Below are positions 1-9,769 of a DNA stretch of 64,000 nucleotides, in pieces. Within the stretch, counting starts at the first letter, position 1. The number at the start of each line of letters is the position of its first letter. Under the pieces are notes generated by a model, which had not been told where the DNA came from, ran no database searches, and saw only the letters and a list, made by a program, of their open reading frames with translations. Location: assembly GCA_942493385.1 (NCBI GenBank), contig OW818699.1, positions 2,790,001-2,854,000 of the forward strand, given 5' to 3'. The translations under genes were made by a program, and so were the position numbers. The stretch is from UBA8389 sp942493385. Lineage in GTDB: Bacteria; Bacteroidota; Bacteroidia; Bacteroidales; UBA1402.

Positions 1-1540
1 CGGGTATCGAACGATCCCAATCCAAACCGCGGGCGCCAGCCTTGACATGGTATTGGTTTCCGGGTTGCCAAGCCCAGCTGCCTCCGACGGAAGCGCCGGT
101 GTACACTCGACGGCTGTCCTTGTTTTTCCAATAGTTGACGAATTTGGTTACCCAAGGCACCCATCGGCCACGTGGCTCATTACCTACGGCCATCATGGTG
201 AACGAGGCATAGTTGCCATAGACTTTGGACATGCGGATGGTTTCGTCCATCAGGAATTGGTCCACCGGTCTGCCATCGCCCAAAGAGGAACCATGGTTTG
301 GCCAACTCGGACCTTCCGGTTGAAGATAGAATCCCACCAAATCGGCTGCTATAAAGGCTGCCTCGGGCGGGCAATAGGAATGGAAACGCATGTGGTTCAG
401 TCCGAATTTCTTGCCGATGCGGAAGATTCGTTCCCAAGAAGCGACGTCCATGGGCGCATAACCCGTCAGGGGGAAGGTGCAATTCTCTACCGTACCCCGC
501 ATTTGAGTCTTCCGACCATTGACATAAAACCATTTGCCCTTGATGGTGATTTCTCGCATCCCAAAGGTCAGTGTTTTGGCTTCGACCGTCTGGTCCTTAG
601 ATACTAGTTCCACACCGAGTTTGTATAAGGCAGGGCTGAATTCGCTCCAAGTCTGCATTTCGGCACCCATGGGCAAGCTAAGTTCCAGTTCAGACATGCC
701 TTTCGGAAGATTCACCGCTTTTAATTGGCTTTCAGTTTCATGCGCCACTGTCGAATTGAAACTTTTGGCACCAAAGCGTAGGTCTCCTTTGAATGCTTTG
801 CCTGTGGTATTATTAAGGCGGATTTTCAACAAGGCTTTCTTGCCTGCCAAATCCGGATACACTTGAACATCGTCAAAAAAGATCTTGGAACCGGATTGCA
901 ACAGCATCTTCCCTACTACACCGTTCCAATTGCCCTGCGTCTGATCCGTCACACTGTGTGAATCCTGCCCGACATTGACAGCTCCAATTCGGTTGTCGAT
1001 GCGTAAGGTGATGGTATGCTTACCGGGTTTTAGTGCCGAAGTCAGATCGAAAACCTGTGGGACACAATAGGTGGAATCTTTGCCCATCTCCACCTGATCA
1101 ACCCAAACTCGGGTGATGGTGTGCGGTCGTTCGAGAAATAAAGTGATGCGGCTTCCAGTCCAGTTTTTGGGGATGGTCACTTCCTTTCGATACCAAGCAA
1201 CTCCAATGTAATGCCGGTCTGGCGTTAGAAAAAACGGGAATTTCACCTTGCCTTCCTGACGGTATTTGGCCAAACGTGGATTGAAATAAAAGGAGCTGTC
1301 GTACAAACTGCCCGTCCACTGTGTTTTAAGTCCGGGTATGTCCCCTTTGAGGTTTTCTGGCATAGAACCAGGCAATTGGATGGTTTCGGAAAGGGTTTTG
1401 GAAAACCAGCTAGTCTGAACGCCCTCATTGTTTCGGTCCATTTGAAACTGCCAAATGCCTTCCAACGACACTTGTTCGGAACTGGAAGCAATGGAAAACG
1501 ACAAAAAGAGGGAGAACAGCGTAAATAGGGCCTTTTTCAT
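1..1540 (-). CDS. Secreted glycoside hydrolase family 2 protein (3' end outside window)
   Basis: The frame is open from an ATG at 1540 to the window edge, giving 513 residues without a stop. It begins with a signal peptide (MKKALFTLFSLFLSFSIASS). A GH2 sugar-binding jelly-roll domain follows (about residues 25-215, with the WYRKEV strand typical of the family), then an Ig-like domain (about 225-330), then the start of a TIM barrel that opens with FYVNGRKTQMRGTVEN. The barrel carries the GNEPRG motif, where Glu455 is the expected acid/base. The nucleophile region is not in the window. Family knowledge supports a periplasmic or surface exo-glycosidase (beta-galactosidase, glucuronidase or similar), but the substrate cannot be told. 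It lies downstream of the LacZ-type gene on the same strand and is separated from it by a hairpin and a terminator, so it probably has its own promoter. Confidence 0.85.
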   Translation of the reverse strand, partial: MKKALFTLFSLFLSFSIASSSEQVSLEGIWQFQMDRNNEGVQTSWFSKTLSETIQLPGSMPENLKGDIPGLKTQWTGSLYDSSFYFNPRLAKYRQEGKVKFPFFLTPDRHYIGVAWYRKEVTIPKNWTGSRITLFLERPHTITRVWVDQVEMGKDSTYCVPQVFDLTSALKPGKHTITLRIDNRIGAVNVGQDSHSVTDQTQGNWNGVVGKMLLQSGSKIFFDDVQVYPDLAGKKALLKIRLNNTTGKAFKGDLRFGAKSFNSTVAHETESQLKAVNLPKGMSELELSLPMGAEMQTWSEFSPALYKLGVELVSKDQTVEAKTLTFGMREITIKGKWFYVNGRKTQMRGTVENCTFPLTGYAPMDVASWERIFRIGKKFGLNHMRFHSYCPPEAAFIAADLVGFYLQPEGPSWPNHGSSLGDGRPVDQFLMDETIRMSKVYGNYASFTMMAVGNEPRGRWVPWVTKFVNYWKNKDSRRVYTGASVGGSWAWQPGNQYHVKAGARGLDWDRSIP

Positions 1541-1640
1541 GGGTCAAGGGTGCTTTTGGATGGGTTCAAATTTAGGCATTTACAACAACATACCCAATAG
1601 TCAATAGGATGAATAAGCGCCAATAAATAATATCTTACCA

Positions 1641-1677
1641 AAAAAAAATGGCAGCATTACTATACAATAAGGCTGCC
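1641..1677 (-). terminator. Rho-independent terminator after lacZ-type gene
   Basis: On the minus strand a 6-bp stem (GGCAGC/GCTGCC, 16-nt loop, 1650-1677) is followed by a run of T (ATTTTTTTTT). It lies past the long hairpin that follows the beta-galactosidase stop and before the next minus-strand gene. Confidence 0.55.
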
Positions 1678-1696
1678 TCTTTTTGGCAAAACGGTG

Positions 1697-1824
1697 AAAG
1701 ATGTTTCAATAGAGTGCCAAGGTCAAGGCGCTTTTTATGAAAACTCCCGGAGCGTACTTAACGTACGTGAGGAGAGTTGAGTGAAAAGCAACGCAGAGAT
1801 TGGTGCTCTATTGAGACATCTTTG
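1697..1824. repeat. 128-nt imperfect long hairpin
   Basis: The outer arms pair almost perfectly (AAAGATGTTTCAATAGAG at 1697 against ACATCTTT and CTCTATTGAGACATC ending at 1824). The middle arms GCGCTTTTTATGAAAACTCC and GGAGAGTTGAGTGAAAAGC pair imperfectly. The tip is CGTAC-TTAA-CGTACG, centred at 1760/1761. The element starts 5 nt after the beta-galactosidase stop. No coding potential is seen. Its symmetry suggests a dispersed intergenic hairpin element or a folded 3' UTR rather than a protein operator. I found no second copy in this window. Confidence 0.7.
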
Positions 1825-1828
1825 AGAC

Positions 1829-4800
1829 TTATCGGGGTGATAATAAGAAAGAGAAAGAATAATCCTTATACGTCAGACGGTATTCCGGACGAGGCCATGC
1901 TCCCCAGCTGTTCACACAACCCAAGCCCATTTGAGCCTGATCGATGCACAGATTGGTGGCATCCGACTTCGGAACTTCCGGTGAGTGGCGTTGATCCTTG
2001 TCCCAACCTTCATCCAAAGATTCCATCGTATAATGAAGGGCAGACATGGATAGCGGCGCTTCGGAACGAATCATCAAGCCTCTTCCACCCTTGTTGACTT
2101 GTTTCCACCAACGGATGTCGGTTTTGTTGCCCGTTTCCTGAGGACGGATGTAGGAATAGAACTGTTCGTCTACCGATAGTTTGTATTGACCCAGTTCGGT
2201 CACATTGTTGCGGTCGGAATAGTTTTCGACAGGGCCACGGCCATAAAATTCTGAAACTTCGAAGTTGTAGGGCATTTGCAGACGCATACCGAAACGGAAC
2301 ATGTCGGATACCTTGGCATCCTTGGTGGTTTCCAGCTTCTGGTTTACTAAGATGGAACCGGTGTTGCTGATGGTGTATGTCAGGTACAATTTGGCAGAAA
2401 CCGCCTTGATTTCGTATTCAGCCTTGACTACAACTTGTCCGTTTTCGACAGCCTTGTCCAGTTTGTTAAGTTTGATTTCGGGATTGTTCCAAACTTTGAA
2501 TTTGCGATGCAATTCAGCACCCATGTCGTTGTCTGTCGGAGCTCTCCAGAAGTTGGGGGTCATTTCTGAACCATCTACCATCAGGTCGACGCCATCCACT
2601 TTGTATTTGGTTAAGTAACCGCTCCATTTGTTGAACTCGATGGCAAAATTATCACCATTCACTTGCAGGAAATTGTTATCATTCTCTTTGATAACGGGCT
2701 GTGGAATGACAAAGTTACTGGGTTCGCAGTTCTTCAGCTCCATTGCTTGGAAAACAGCAGGACGTATCGCCAATTGATTGGAGGCAACCTTAAAGCCTGC
2801 AGGCAAAAGGAATTCGGCCGACTTCAGCTTAAAGCAAACGTTCAACAACAATTCCTTCGTAGGGCAAAGACTGCTCACATCGAAGGGGAGCTTAACTTGG
2901 ACACTGTCGTGTGCGTTCACTTTCAAGTCCGTCAACACACCGGCTTGGACGGCTACTCCGTCGGCCAATACTTGCCACTCCATTAAATAGGCGGACAAAT
3001 CGCGGAAGAAGTTTTCGTTGTAGACAGTAATCAGACCCTTCTGGACATCTTTTGGAGTCACCCAGATGTTTTGATAGTAGTGACCCACTTCATGCATGTG
3101 CGGATTGGGCTTGCGATCAGGGCTGATCAACCCATTGTTTACAAAATTGTTGTCGGAAGCATCGTACTTGTTGAAGTCACCGCCGTAGCCATAAATTTCA
3201 ACACCGTTAATTCCAGTAGTGCGTTGTGACTGGTCCACAAAATCCCAGATAAAACCACCCTGGTATTTCGGATACTTGCGGGACAAATCCCAATATTCTT
3301 TGAATCCTCCCTGTGAATTACCCATGGCATGCGCGTATTCGCATTGGATAAGTGGTTTTTTCGCATCGCTTTTGCTGTACTTTTCGCTGTTGTTGTAGTC
3401 GTAATACATCGGACAGAAAATGTCGGTAAATTCGTTTTGTCTGGCTTGCTCGTACTGAACCGGACGCGAAGTATCCTCAGCCTTGATCCAAGTATAGCAT
3501 TGTTCGAAATTGGGGCCGAAACCTGCTTCGTTACCCAACGACCATACGATGATGGACGGATGGTTGAAACCGCGTTGTACATTGCGTTGATTTCGTTCCA
3601 TGTGCGCCAGCTTGTAGAGCGGATTTTTAGCCAAGGTACGTTCTCCATAGCCCATGCCGTGCGATTCGACGTTTGCTTCGGCCACAACATAGATACCGTA
3701 TTGGTCGCAGAGGTCGTACCAAAAATTGTTATCCGGATAATGGCAAGTACGAACGGCATTCACATTGAATTCTTTCATGATCTTGATATCCTGAATCATA
3801 CGTTCTTTGGTGAGGTAATAACCACGATCCGGATCCATTTCGTGGCGGTTTGCTCCTTTAATAAGGATGGCTTTGCCATTCACTAGCAATTGAGCATTCT
3901 TGATTTCCACCTTGCGGAAACCTACTTTAACAGGGATCACTTCCAAAACGTTGGCACCTTCTTTCAAAACAGTCTTCAAGGTGTACAAAATGGGCGTTTC
4001 GGCCGTCCATTTGGCAGGATTGGTCACATTCAAAGTCGTAGTCAGCTTGCCCGAACCCTTGACACTACCTTTGGCCACTTCCTCGCCCTTTGCGTCTAAA
4101 AGAATAAAATCGGCTTGTGCGTTTTTGGTCAGTTTCACTTCCACTTTCAGGGTGGCATCCTTGTATTGCGCATCCAAGTCGGGTGTGGCACGAAGATCGG
4201 CCACGTTCGAAGCGTTGCGTGCATAGAGGTAACAATCTCTGGCTACACCGCTCAGACGGAAGAAATCTTGGTCTTCCAGATAGGTGCCGTCACACCATTT
4301 GAACACTTGAAAAGCAATCAAATTCTTACCAGGCACGAGGTACTTGGTCAGGTCGAATTCAGCCTCCAGCTTGCTATCTTCGCTGTATCCGACGTATTTG
4401 CCATTAACCCATAGGTACATGGCAGACGTTACGGAACCGAAATGTGCCATTACCGTTTTGCCCTTCCAATTGGCGGGCAGTGTTATTTCGCGGCGGTAGG
4501 AACCCACGTGATTGTTGTCCTCGGGAAATGAAGGTGGATTGTTTTTAAACTGATTGCGCCAAGCATAGCCTGCATTTACGTATTGAATGTCGCCGTATCC
4601 GCTATGTTCCCAAATGCCTGGAACCTGAATTTTGTCCCAGCTCTTGTCTTCAAAGGTGGTTTTAAAGAAATCCAAGGGCCTACTGTACGAATCTTTCACC
4701 CAGTTGAAATTCCAGGTTCCATTCAAACTCCTATAATTCGTTGATTTTTCAGGTTGCCCTACTGATGCTGCTGCCTCATTTTCGTAAGCGAAAAAATTGG

Positions 4801-4915
4801 CGTGCATGGGAGCACGATTGACCTGATTGATTTCCGGATTTTTCCATTCGTCACTTTGGGCGGACAGAAAAAGACTTAGACAGAGAAATGTCACTGAAAG
4901 GATTGCTTTCTTCAT
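1829..4915 (-). CDS. Secreted beta-galactosidase, GH2 (LacZ type)
   Basis: This 1028-residue protein hydrolyses terminal beta-D-galactosides, probably in the periplasm or at the cell surface, judged by its signal peptide (first ~20 residues, ending LSAQ). The order of domains is the full LacZ set: sugar-binding jelly roll (about 50-230), Ig-like domain (235-340), TIM barrel (340-640), a second Ig-like (DUF4981) domain, and the beta-galactosidase small chain to the C-terminus. The acid/base is Glu463 (SLGNEAGFG) and the nucleophile is Glu526 (IQCEYAHAMGN). The length matches the family. A -7-like box (TATTTTTG, complement of 4965-4972) lies 50 nt upstream. In context it could remove galactan side chains from pectin. 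Confidence 0.95.
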   Translation of the reverse strand: MKKAILSVTFLCLSLFLSAQSDEWKNPEINQVNRAPMHANFFAYENEAAASVGQPEKSTNYRSLNGTWNFNWVKDSYSRPLDFFKTTFEDKSWDKIQVPGIWEHSGYGDIQYVNAGYAWRNQFKNNPPSFPEDNNHVGSYRREITLPANWKGKTVMAHFGSVTSAMYLWVNGKYVGYSEDSKLEAEFDLTKYLVPGKNLIAFQVFKWCDGTYLEDQDFFRLSGVARDCYLYARNASNVADLRATPDLDAQYKDATLKVEVKLTKNAQADFILLDAKGEEVAKGSVKGSGKLTTTLNVTNPAKWTAETPILYTLKTVLKEGANVLEVIPVKVGFRKVEIKNAQLLVNGKAILIKGANRHEMDPDRGYYLTKERMIQDIKIMKEFNVNAVRTCHYPDNNFWYDLCDQYGIYVVAEANVESHGMGYGERTLAKNPLYKLAHMERNQRNVQRGFNHPSIIVWSLGNEAGFGPNFEQCYTWIKAEDTSRPVQYEQARQNEFTDIFCPMYYDYNNSEKYSKSDAKKPLIQCEYAHAMGNSQGGFKEYWDLSRKYPKYQGGFIWDFVDQSQRTTGINGVEIYGYGGDFNKYDASDNNFVNNGLISPDRKPNPHMHEVGHYYQNIWVTPKDVQKGLITVYNENFFRDLSAYLMEWQVLADGVAVQAGVLTDLKVNAHDSVQVKLPFDVSSLCPTKELLLNVCFKLKSAEFLLPAGFKVASNQLAIRPAVFQAMELKNCEPSNFVIPQPVIKENDNNFLQVNGDNFAIEFNKWSGYLTKYKVDGVDLMVDGSEMTPNFWRAPTDNDMGAELHRKFKVWNNPEIKLNKLDKAVENGQVVVKAEYEIKAVSAKLYLTYTISNTGSILVNQKLETTKDAKVSDMFRFGMRLQMPYNFEVSEFYGRGPVENYSDRNNVTELGQYKLSVDEQFYSYIRPQETGNKTDIRWWKQVNKGGRGLMIRSEAPLSMSALHYTMESLDEGWDKDQRHSPEVPKSDATNLCIDQAQMGLGCVNSWGAWPRPEYRLTYKDYSFSFLLSPR

Positions 4916-4964
4916 GGCAAGATTAATGGGTTAAAACTGATACTGTATTGGAGTCATAAAGCTA

Positions 4965-4972
4965 CAAAAATA
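4965..4972 (-). promoter_or_regulatory. Candidate Bacteroidota -7 box for the beta-galactosidase gene
   Basis: The minus strand reads TATTTTTG, which fits TAnnTTTG, about 50 nt before the start codon. I do not see a TTTG -33 element at the usual 19-21 nt spacing. Confidence 0.35.
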
Positions 4973-5143
4973 AGACTAAAAAAGCATCGGTTGGTAGGTT
5001 TTTAGGTCAAAGAAGACCAAATTATAATCATCAGTTGAAGTGCATTTTGCAAATAAATACAAAATCTATTCATCTTTTGGCTGAAGTATGGTGTAATTCG
5101 AGGATTTCATCTATTTTCGTAGCACTAAATCATACCACTTCAC

Positions 5144-8100
5144 ATGGAAAAAATAAGCACCCCCGAAGTCCTTGACTGGGCTAAAGAGTTCCTCACCAAA
5201 TCAGAAAAAGAAATCACAGCCGACGAAATCAAAGAGCAAAAGAAATACGCGATACTCATTCAAAACCCCAACGACAAGATCCTGCTTTCAAAAATGCTGG
5301 ATGAGTCCTCACAGATTCACGACAACAAGAAACTGGCCAAACGAATGAAGCTGCTCATCGAGCATTACGGAGTGCCCGCATTTTTCAGTTCCTCCGATGC
5401 CTTCTTGCTGAAGCTTTTCACAGCCTTTGGTTACTGGTTCGACTTCATTTCCGTCCCCATTTTCAAACAACGGCTTCGCTTGGATACGGCCAAGGTGATT
5501 ATCAATGAAAAGGCGTCCTATCTGAACCGTCACTTGAGCGAGCGTCGCAAACAGCAGATTGGTCAGAACGTGAACTTGCTGGGAGAAGTGGTGCTGGGAG
5601 ATGGTGAGGCTCAACATCGCTATGAACACTATTTGGAAGCATTGAAAGATCCGCAGATCAATTACATATCCATCAAGATTTCAGGCATTTATGCGCAAAT
5701 AAGTGCGTTGAATTACGAAACGAACAAATTGGATCTTTGTGAACGGCTTTCCAAGATTTATCAACAATCCATCGACTTCCCTTACATCGATGAAGAAGGC
5801 ATCGCGCATACCAAATTCGTGAACCTCGACATGGAGGAATATAAGGATGCGGAGCTCACGTTGGATGTTTTCAAAACGGTGCTGAGTCTGCCCGCTTTCA
5901 AAGGTTACAGAGCAGGCATCGTAATTCAGGCCTATTTGCCAGATGCCTATCTCTTCCAAACCGAATTGCTGGATTTCGCCAAAAAACGTACTGCTGCCGG
6001 AGGTGCACCCTTAAAAATGCGGTTGGTAAAAGGAGCCAATTTGCAAATGGAAAGCATTGTTTCCTCGCTGAAAGGTTGGGAAAATCCGGTACTGCACAGC
6101 AAAGTGGAAGTAGATGCCAATTACCTTCACATCCTCGATCGCGCCCTCGAGCCGGAGAACATCAAATCCCTGCATGTTGGAGTGGCCTCCCACAATCTGT
6201 TCAGCATCGGTTACGCCTTTCTTTTGGGAAAGAAAAACGGCGTGGAAGAATTCGTCACGTTCGAAATGTTGGAAGGCATGGCCAACCACCTGCCCCGAGT
6301 CATGCGCAGCCTGGGCAAACAAATCATTTTATACACCCCGGTGGTCAAAAACGAACATTTCCTCAATGCTGTTTCGTATTTGGTACGACGACTGGATGAA
6401 AACACCGGCAAGGACAATTTCCTGAGTTATTCTTTCGGTTTGACCTACGACAGCAAGCAATGGAATTTCCTACAATCGCAATTTTTGGAAGCCTTTGCAA
6501 TGAAAGATACCATCGAGGCCAAGGCTTACCGTACACAGGACAGAAGCAAAAAAGTGCCTGAAACGGTTCAAGCAGTGTTTAAAAACGAGCCGGATACGAA
6601 TTTTGACCTGAAAGCCAATCGGATTTGGGCTTCTCAGCTAATTTCAGCATGGAAGAAATCTTCAAAGGACCAACCCTGGCAAATACCCGTACAAATCGGT
6701 GACAAACAGTTTGAAGGCGATAAGAAACAACGATACATCGACCGAAGCCAAACCGGAGAAATCTGCGTTTGTGAAGCAGGACTTTCCAACATGGATCAAT
6801 TTAAAGAATTGATTTCCATAGCCGAAACCGATAAATCCCAATGGCGAAAAACCAACTTGGAAGAACGAAACCTCATCCTGCAAAAGGTTGCAACAAATCT
6901 TTGCAACGAACGCGGCATTTTGATCGGTTGCATGTCGGCCATCACCGGCAAGACCCTGGCTGAAGGCGATGTGGAGGTTTCTGAAGCCATCGATTTCTGC
7001 CGTTATTATCCCATAACGATGAAGGCGTTTGCTGATTTGAAGACCGTATCCTATGCTCCGAAAGGCATCGTGCTGGTGATACCACCCTGGAATTTCCCGC
7101 TGGCAATACCGGTTGGAGGTGTGGCTGCAGCCTTGACAGGAGGAAATACGGTTATTCTGAAACCCGCCACCGTCGCACTGCCCGTTGCTTGGGCATTTGC
7201 TCAGTGTTTTTGGAATGCGGGTGTGCCCAAAGACGCACTGCAAGTGGTATGTACAGCCGGAAGGGAACCCTTAAAGGCCCTTACCTCCCACCCGTCCATC
7301 AAACACATCATCCTGACTGGAGGCACCGATACCGCCTTCCGTCTTCTCGAAAACAATCCCACCTGCCCGCTTTCTGCGGAAACAGGTGGCAAGAACGCCA
7401 TTATACTGACAGCAAGTGGTGATCGTGACCACGCAATACAGAACATCGTGACGTCTGCGTTCAGCAATGCAGGTCAGAAATGTTCGGCCTGTTCGTTGCT
7501 GCTGCTCGAAAAGGAAGTGTACAACGACCCAGACTTCAAAAGCAAACTCACGGATGCTGTAAAAAGCTTGCAAACGGGTGGCGCTTGGTACGGTGGAACC
7601 TATGTTGGGCCCATGATCACCAACGACAACGACAAACTGCTGCATGCTATTGAAAACCTCGAACCGGGTGAAACCTGGTTGGTGAAACCCGAATTTGTGG
7701 ACGAAAAGCATTTCATTTTGAAACCCTGCGTGAAATGGGGTGTCAAACCCGGCAGTTTCACCTTTAAAAATGAATTGTTCGCACCACTTTTGGGGGTTGT
7801 TTGCATTGACAACCTGGATCACGGCATCAAACTGATGAACGAAGAAACGGAATTTGGTTTGACTTCCGGCTTGCAAAGTCTCGATGAATCCGAACAACTG
7901 CGCTGGAAAAACAGCTTGGAAGCCGGCAACTTGTACATCAACCGTGGCATTACGGGCGCCATTGTGAACCGCCAACCTTTTGGAGGCATGAAGCGTTCCG
8001 CATTTGGTGGCGGCATCAAGGCTGGTGGCAGGAACTATGTTTCCTGTTTCGTCAACTTCAACGAAAATAAGGTAAAAGACAGGCTGGAAGCTGCCACCGC

Positions 8101-8590
8101 CAGTTATTTGGAGTGCTGGAAGTCTGAATTCTCCCTGGAGCTGGATGTGAACCACCTGTATGGTGAAAAGAACACCTTCCGCTACCTTCCTCTGCGAAGC
8201 ATGGCATTCAGAGTCTTGGATACCGATTCGCTCACAGATGTGCTGATGGTGCTGGCAGCGGCCAAAACGGTGAACACGCCCTTGATTGTCAGCATCGGTA
8301 AAGGCGATGAAAAGGAAGCCTCCATTCGAAAAGCCGTTCCAGTTGGCTTCCGCATCCACGTTGAGACGGAGGCTGAATTCCTGGCGAAAATGGACAATTT
8401 CGAACGCATCCGCACCTGCAGCGACCAACTATCCGACGCGTTCTACAAAAAAGCCGCCGCATTGGGAAAATACGTAGCCACTGCCAAACCCTTGGTGGAA
8501 GGCCGCATCGAACTGCTCCACTATGTGAAGGAACAAAGCATTGCATTTGAATACCACCGTTACGGCAGCATCACGGAAGAACTATCCTGA
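5144..8590 (+). CDS. putA: Bifunctional proline dehydrogenase / L-glutamate-gamma-semialdehyde dehydrogenase
   Basis: The 1148-residue cytosolic enzyme oxidises proline to pyrroline-5-carboxylate with FAD and then to glutamate with NAD+. The N-terminal PRODH barrel shows MRLVKGANLQME and the signature YLVRRLDENTGKDNF (near residue 413). The C-terminal half is an aldehyde dehydrogenase: PPWNFPLAIPVGG, ILKPA, the general base in SAETGGKN (Glu746) and the nucleophile in NAGQKCSACS (Cys780), with the usual 34-residue spacing. A further ~130-residue tail follows. No ribbon-helix-helix DNA-binding domain is present, so unlike enterobacterial PutA it is not expected to repress its own gene. The stop codon directly abuts the stop of the convergent lactonase gene. 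Confidence 0.95.
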   Translation: MEKISTPEVLDWAKEFLTKSEKEITADEIKEQKKYAILIQNPNDKILLSKMLDESSQIHDNKKLAKRMKLLIEHYGVPAFFSSSDAFLLKLFTAFGYWFDFISVPIFKQRLRLDTAKVIINEKASYLNRHLSERRKQQIGQNVNLLGEVVLGDGEAQHRYEHYLEALKDPQINYISIKISGIYAQISALNYETNKLDLCERLSKIYQQSIDFPYIDEEGIAHTKFVNLDMEEYKDAELTLDVFKTVLSLPAFKGYRAGIVIQAYLPDAYLFQTELLDFAKKRTAAGGAPLKMRLVKGANLQMESIVSSLKGWENPVLHSKVEVDANYLHILDRALEPENIKSLHVGVASHNLFSIGYAFLLGKKNGVEEFVTFEMLEGMANHLPRVMRSLGKQIILYTPVVKNEHFLNAVSYLVRRLDENTGKDNFLSYSFGLTYDSKQWNFLQSQFLEAFAMKDTIEAKAYRTQDRSKKVPETVQAVFKNEPDTNFDLKANRIWASQLISAWKKSSKDQPWQIPVQIGDKQFEGDKKQRYIDRSQTGEICVCEAGLSNMDQFKELISIAETDKSQWRKTNLEERNLILQKVATNLCNERGILIGCMSAITGKTLAEGDVEVSEAIDFCRYYPITMKAFADLKTVSYAPKGIVLVIPPWNFPLAIPVGGVAAALTGGNTVILKPATVALPVAWAFAQCFWNAGVPKDALQVVCTAGREPLKALTSHPSIKHIILTGGTDTAFRLLENNPTCPLSAETGGKNAIILTASGDRDHAIQNIVTSAFSNAGQKCSACSLLLLEKEVYNDPDFKSKLTDAVKSLQTGGAWYGGTYVGPMITNDNDKLLHAIENLEPGETWLVKPEFVDEKHFILKPCVKWGVKPGSFTFKNELFAPLLGVVCIDNLDHGIKLMNEETEFGLTSGLQSLDESEQLRWKNSLEAGNLYINRGITGAIVNRQPFGGMKRSAFGGGIKAGGRNYVSCFVNFNENKVKDRLEAATASYLECWKSEFSLELDVNHLYGEKNTFRYLPLRSMAFRVLDTDSLTDVLMVLAAAKTVNTPLIVSIGKGDEKEASIRKAVPVGFRIHVETEAEFLAKMDNFERIRTCSDQLSDAFYKKAAALGKYVATAKPLVEGRIELLHYVKEQSIAFEYHRYGSITEELS

Positions 8591-9688
8591 TCAATAGAAA
8601 ACAAGACAAACCGGGGCTCCCACGTCGATGCGTTCACCCGTGTCGGTGAGAATTCCGGTTTTGGCATCTCGTTTGAATAGGACGATGTTGTTGGAGAGTT
8701 GGTGAGCAACCAGTAGGAATTTCCCATCGGGAGAAATCGCGAAGTTCCGTGGGCCATCGCCACGGGTTGAAACTTGAAAATAGTTTTCAATCTTGCCATT
8801 CGGAAGCACAAAAAAGCAGGTGATGTTGTTGGCAGGCCCCCTATTCGTGGCGTATAGAAACTTACCGTCCGGCGACAAATGAATGTCTGCAGCCCAAGCT
8901 TTTTGATTCGGTTCACTCATTAAATTCATTTCCTGCAACAAATCGAGCTTGCCATTTTTAAGTGACAAGACTGAAACCGTACCGTCCAGTTCCTGTACCA
9001 GATAGGCCATTTTTCCATTTCTACTGAATGTAAGATGCCGTGGTCCACTGCCTAGCTTGACCGTCAACGTATCCCAAGGTGTAAGAATTTCACTGACCGC
9101 ATCGGCGTTGTATTTATAAACGGTAACCTTGTCCGTTCCTAAGTCATTGGCCAAAACAAATCTAAAATCTTTAGTAATAAGAACCTGATGTACATGCGGT
9201 TCAGACTGTCTATCTAAATTAATACTTGAACCTTTGTGCTGAATTTTTTGCTTTAAATTCGTAAGCGAACCTTCGGTATTCCGACCAAAAACGGAAAGAC
9301 TGCCACCACCATAATTGGCTGTGAAAACATGCTTCGGAGTGGATGCGATAAAACAAGGTCCCTTGCTTTCTGTCAATGAACGATTCAGCGAAGTGAGCCT
9401 GCCAGTTTTCGCATCGAACGAAAAAGCATTCGCTGCACTACCATTTGCACTTTCATTGACCGAATACACGAATTTCTTGTCTGGGGTCACACACAGATAA
9501 CTTGGATTGGAAACTCCAGTGGTCACGGATTTTTGAGTGAACAGACCGGTTTTTCCATTTAATTCGTACGAATAGATGCCCTGACTTTTTCCAGAATTCG
9601 TATACGTTCCGACCAAAAAGCGGTAATTCTGTGCCTGAAAAGCCTGTGAAAAGGCAATGCACAATGCAAGTAAGACTAAGTGTTTCAT
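8591..9688 (-). CDS. Secreted lactonase-family beta-propeller (YbhE/Pgl-like)
   Basis: The 365-residue protein belongs to the seven-bladed 6-phosphogluconolactonase-like propeller family. Recurrent blade motifs are FLVGTYTNSGKSQGIYSYEL near the N-terminus, GPRHLTFSRNGK, HLSPDGKFLYATNRG and GPRNFAISPDGKFLLVAHQ. I chose the ATG at 9688 because it begins a clear signal peptide (MKHLVLLALCIAFSQAFQAQ). An in-frame ATG at 9799 would lie inside the divergent regulator gene. With a signal peptide it cannot act in the cytosolic pentose phosphate pathway, so an extracytoplasmic sugar-lactone hydrolase or a pure binding propeller is possible. A -7 box TACTTTTG lies at 9710-9717 on the complement. Confidence 0.85.
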   Translation of the reverse strand: MKHLVLLALCIAFSQAFQAQNYRFLVGTYTNSGKSQGIYSYELNGKTGLFTQKSVTTGVSNPSYLCVTPDKKFVYSVNESANGSAANAFSFDAKTGRLTSLNRSLTESKGPCFIASTPKHVFTANYGGGSLSVFGRNTEGSLTNLKQKIQHKGSSINLDRQSEPHVHQVLITKDFRFVLANDLGTDKVTVYKYNADAVSEILTPWDTLTVKLGSGPRHLTFSRNGKMAYLVQELDGTVSVLSLKNGKLDLLQEMNLMSEPNQKAWAADIHLSPDGKFLYATNRGPANNITCFFVLPNGKIENYFQVSTRGDGPRNFAISPDGKFLLVAHQLSNNIVLFKRDAKTGILTDTGERIDVGAPVCLVFY

Positions 9689-9769
9689 CGGCTGGTGGTT
9701 TATCCACCTCAAAAGTAGCTTTTTTAAGCAAAAATTGAATACTTTCGCACAACAAACTCGACGGAACCC
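9689..9769. promoter_or_regulatory. Divergent promoter region, lactonase / GntR regulator
   Basis: The 81-nt gap holds two opposite -7-like boxes: TACTTTTG on the minus strand (9710-9717) and TACTTTCG on the plus strand (9740-9747). Between them is an A/T tract with a short symmetric GCTTTTTTAAGC. Good -33 boxes are not obvious. The regulator may control both directions, which is an inference from position. Confidence 0.45.

Noticed and set aside
7271..8428. 385-residue open frame on the minus strand opposite putA
   Set aside because: It lies wholly inside the well-supported PutA frame and has no recognisable motif or ribosome-binding context; it is a shadow of codon bias.
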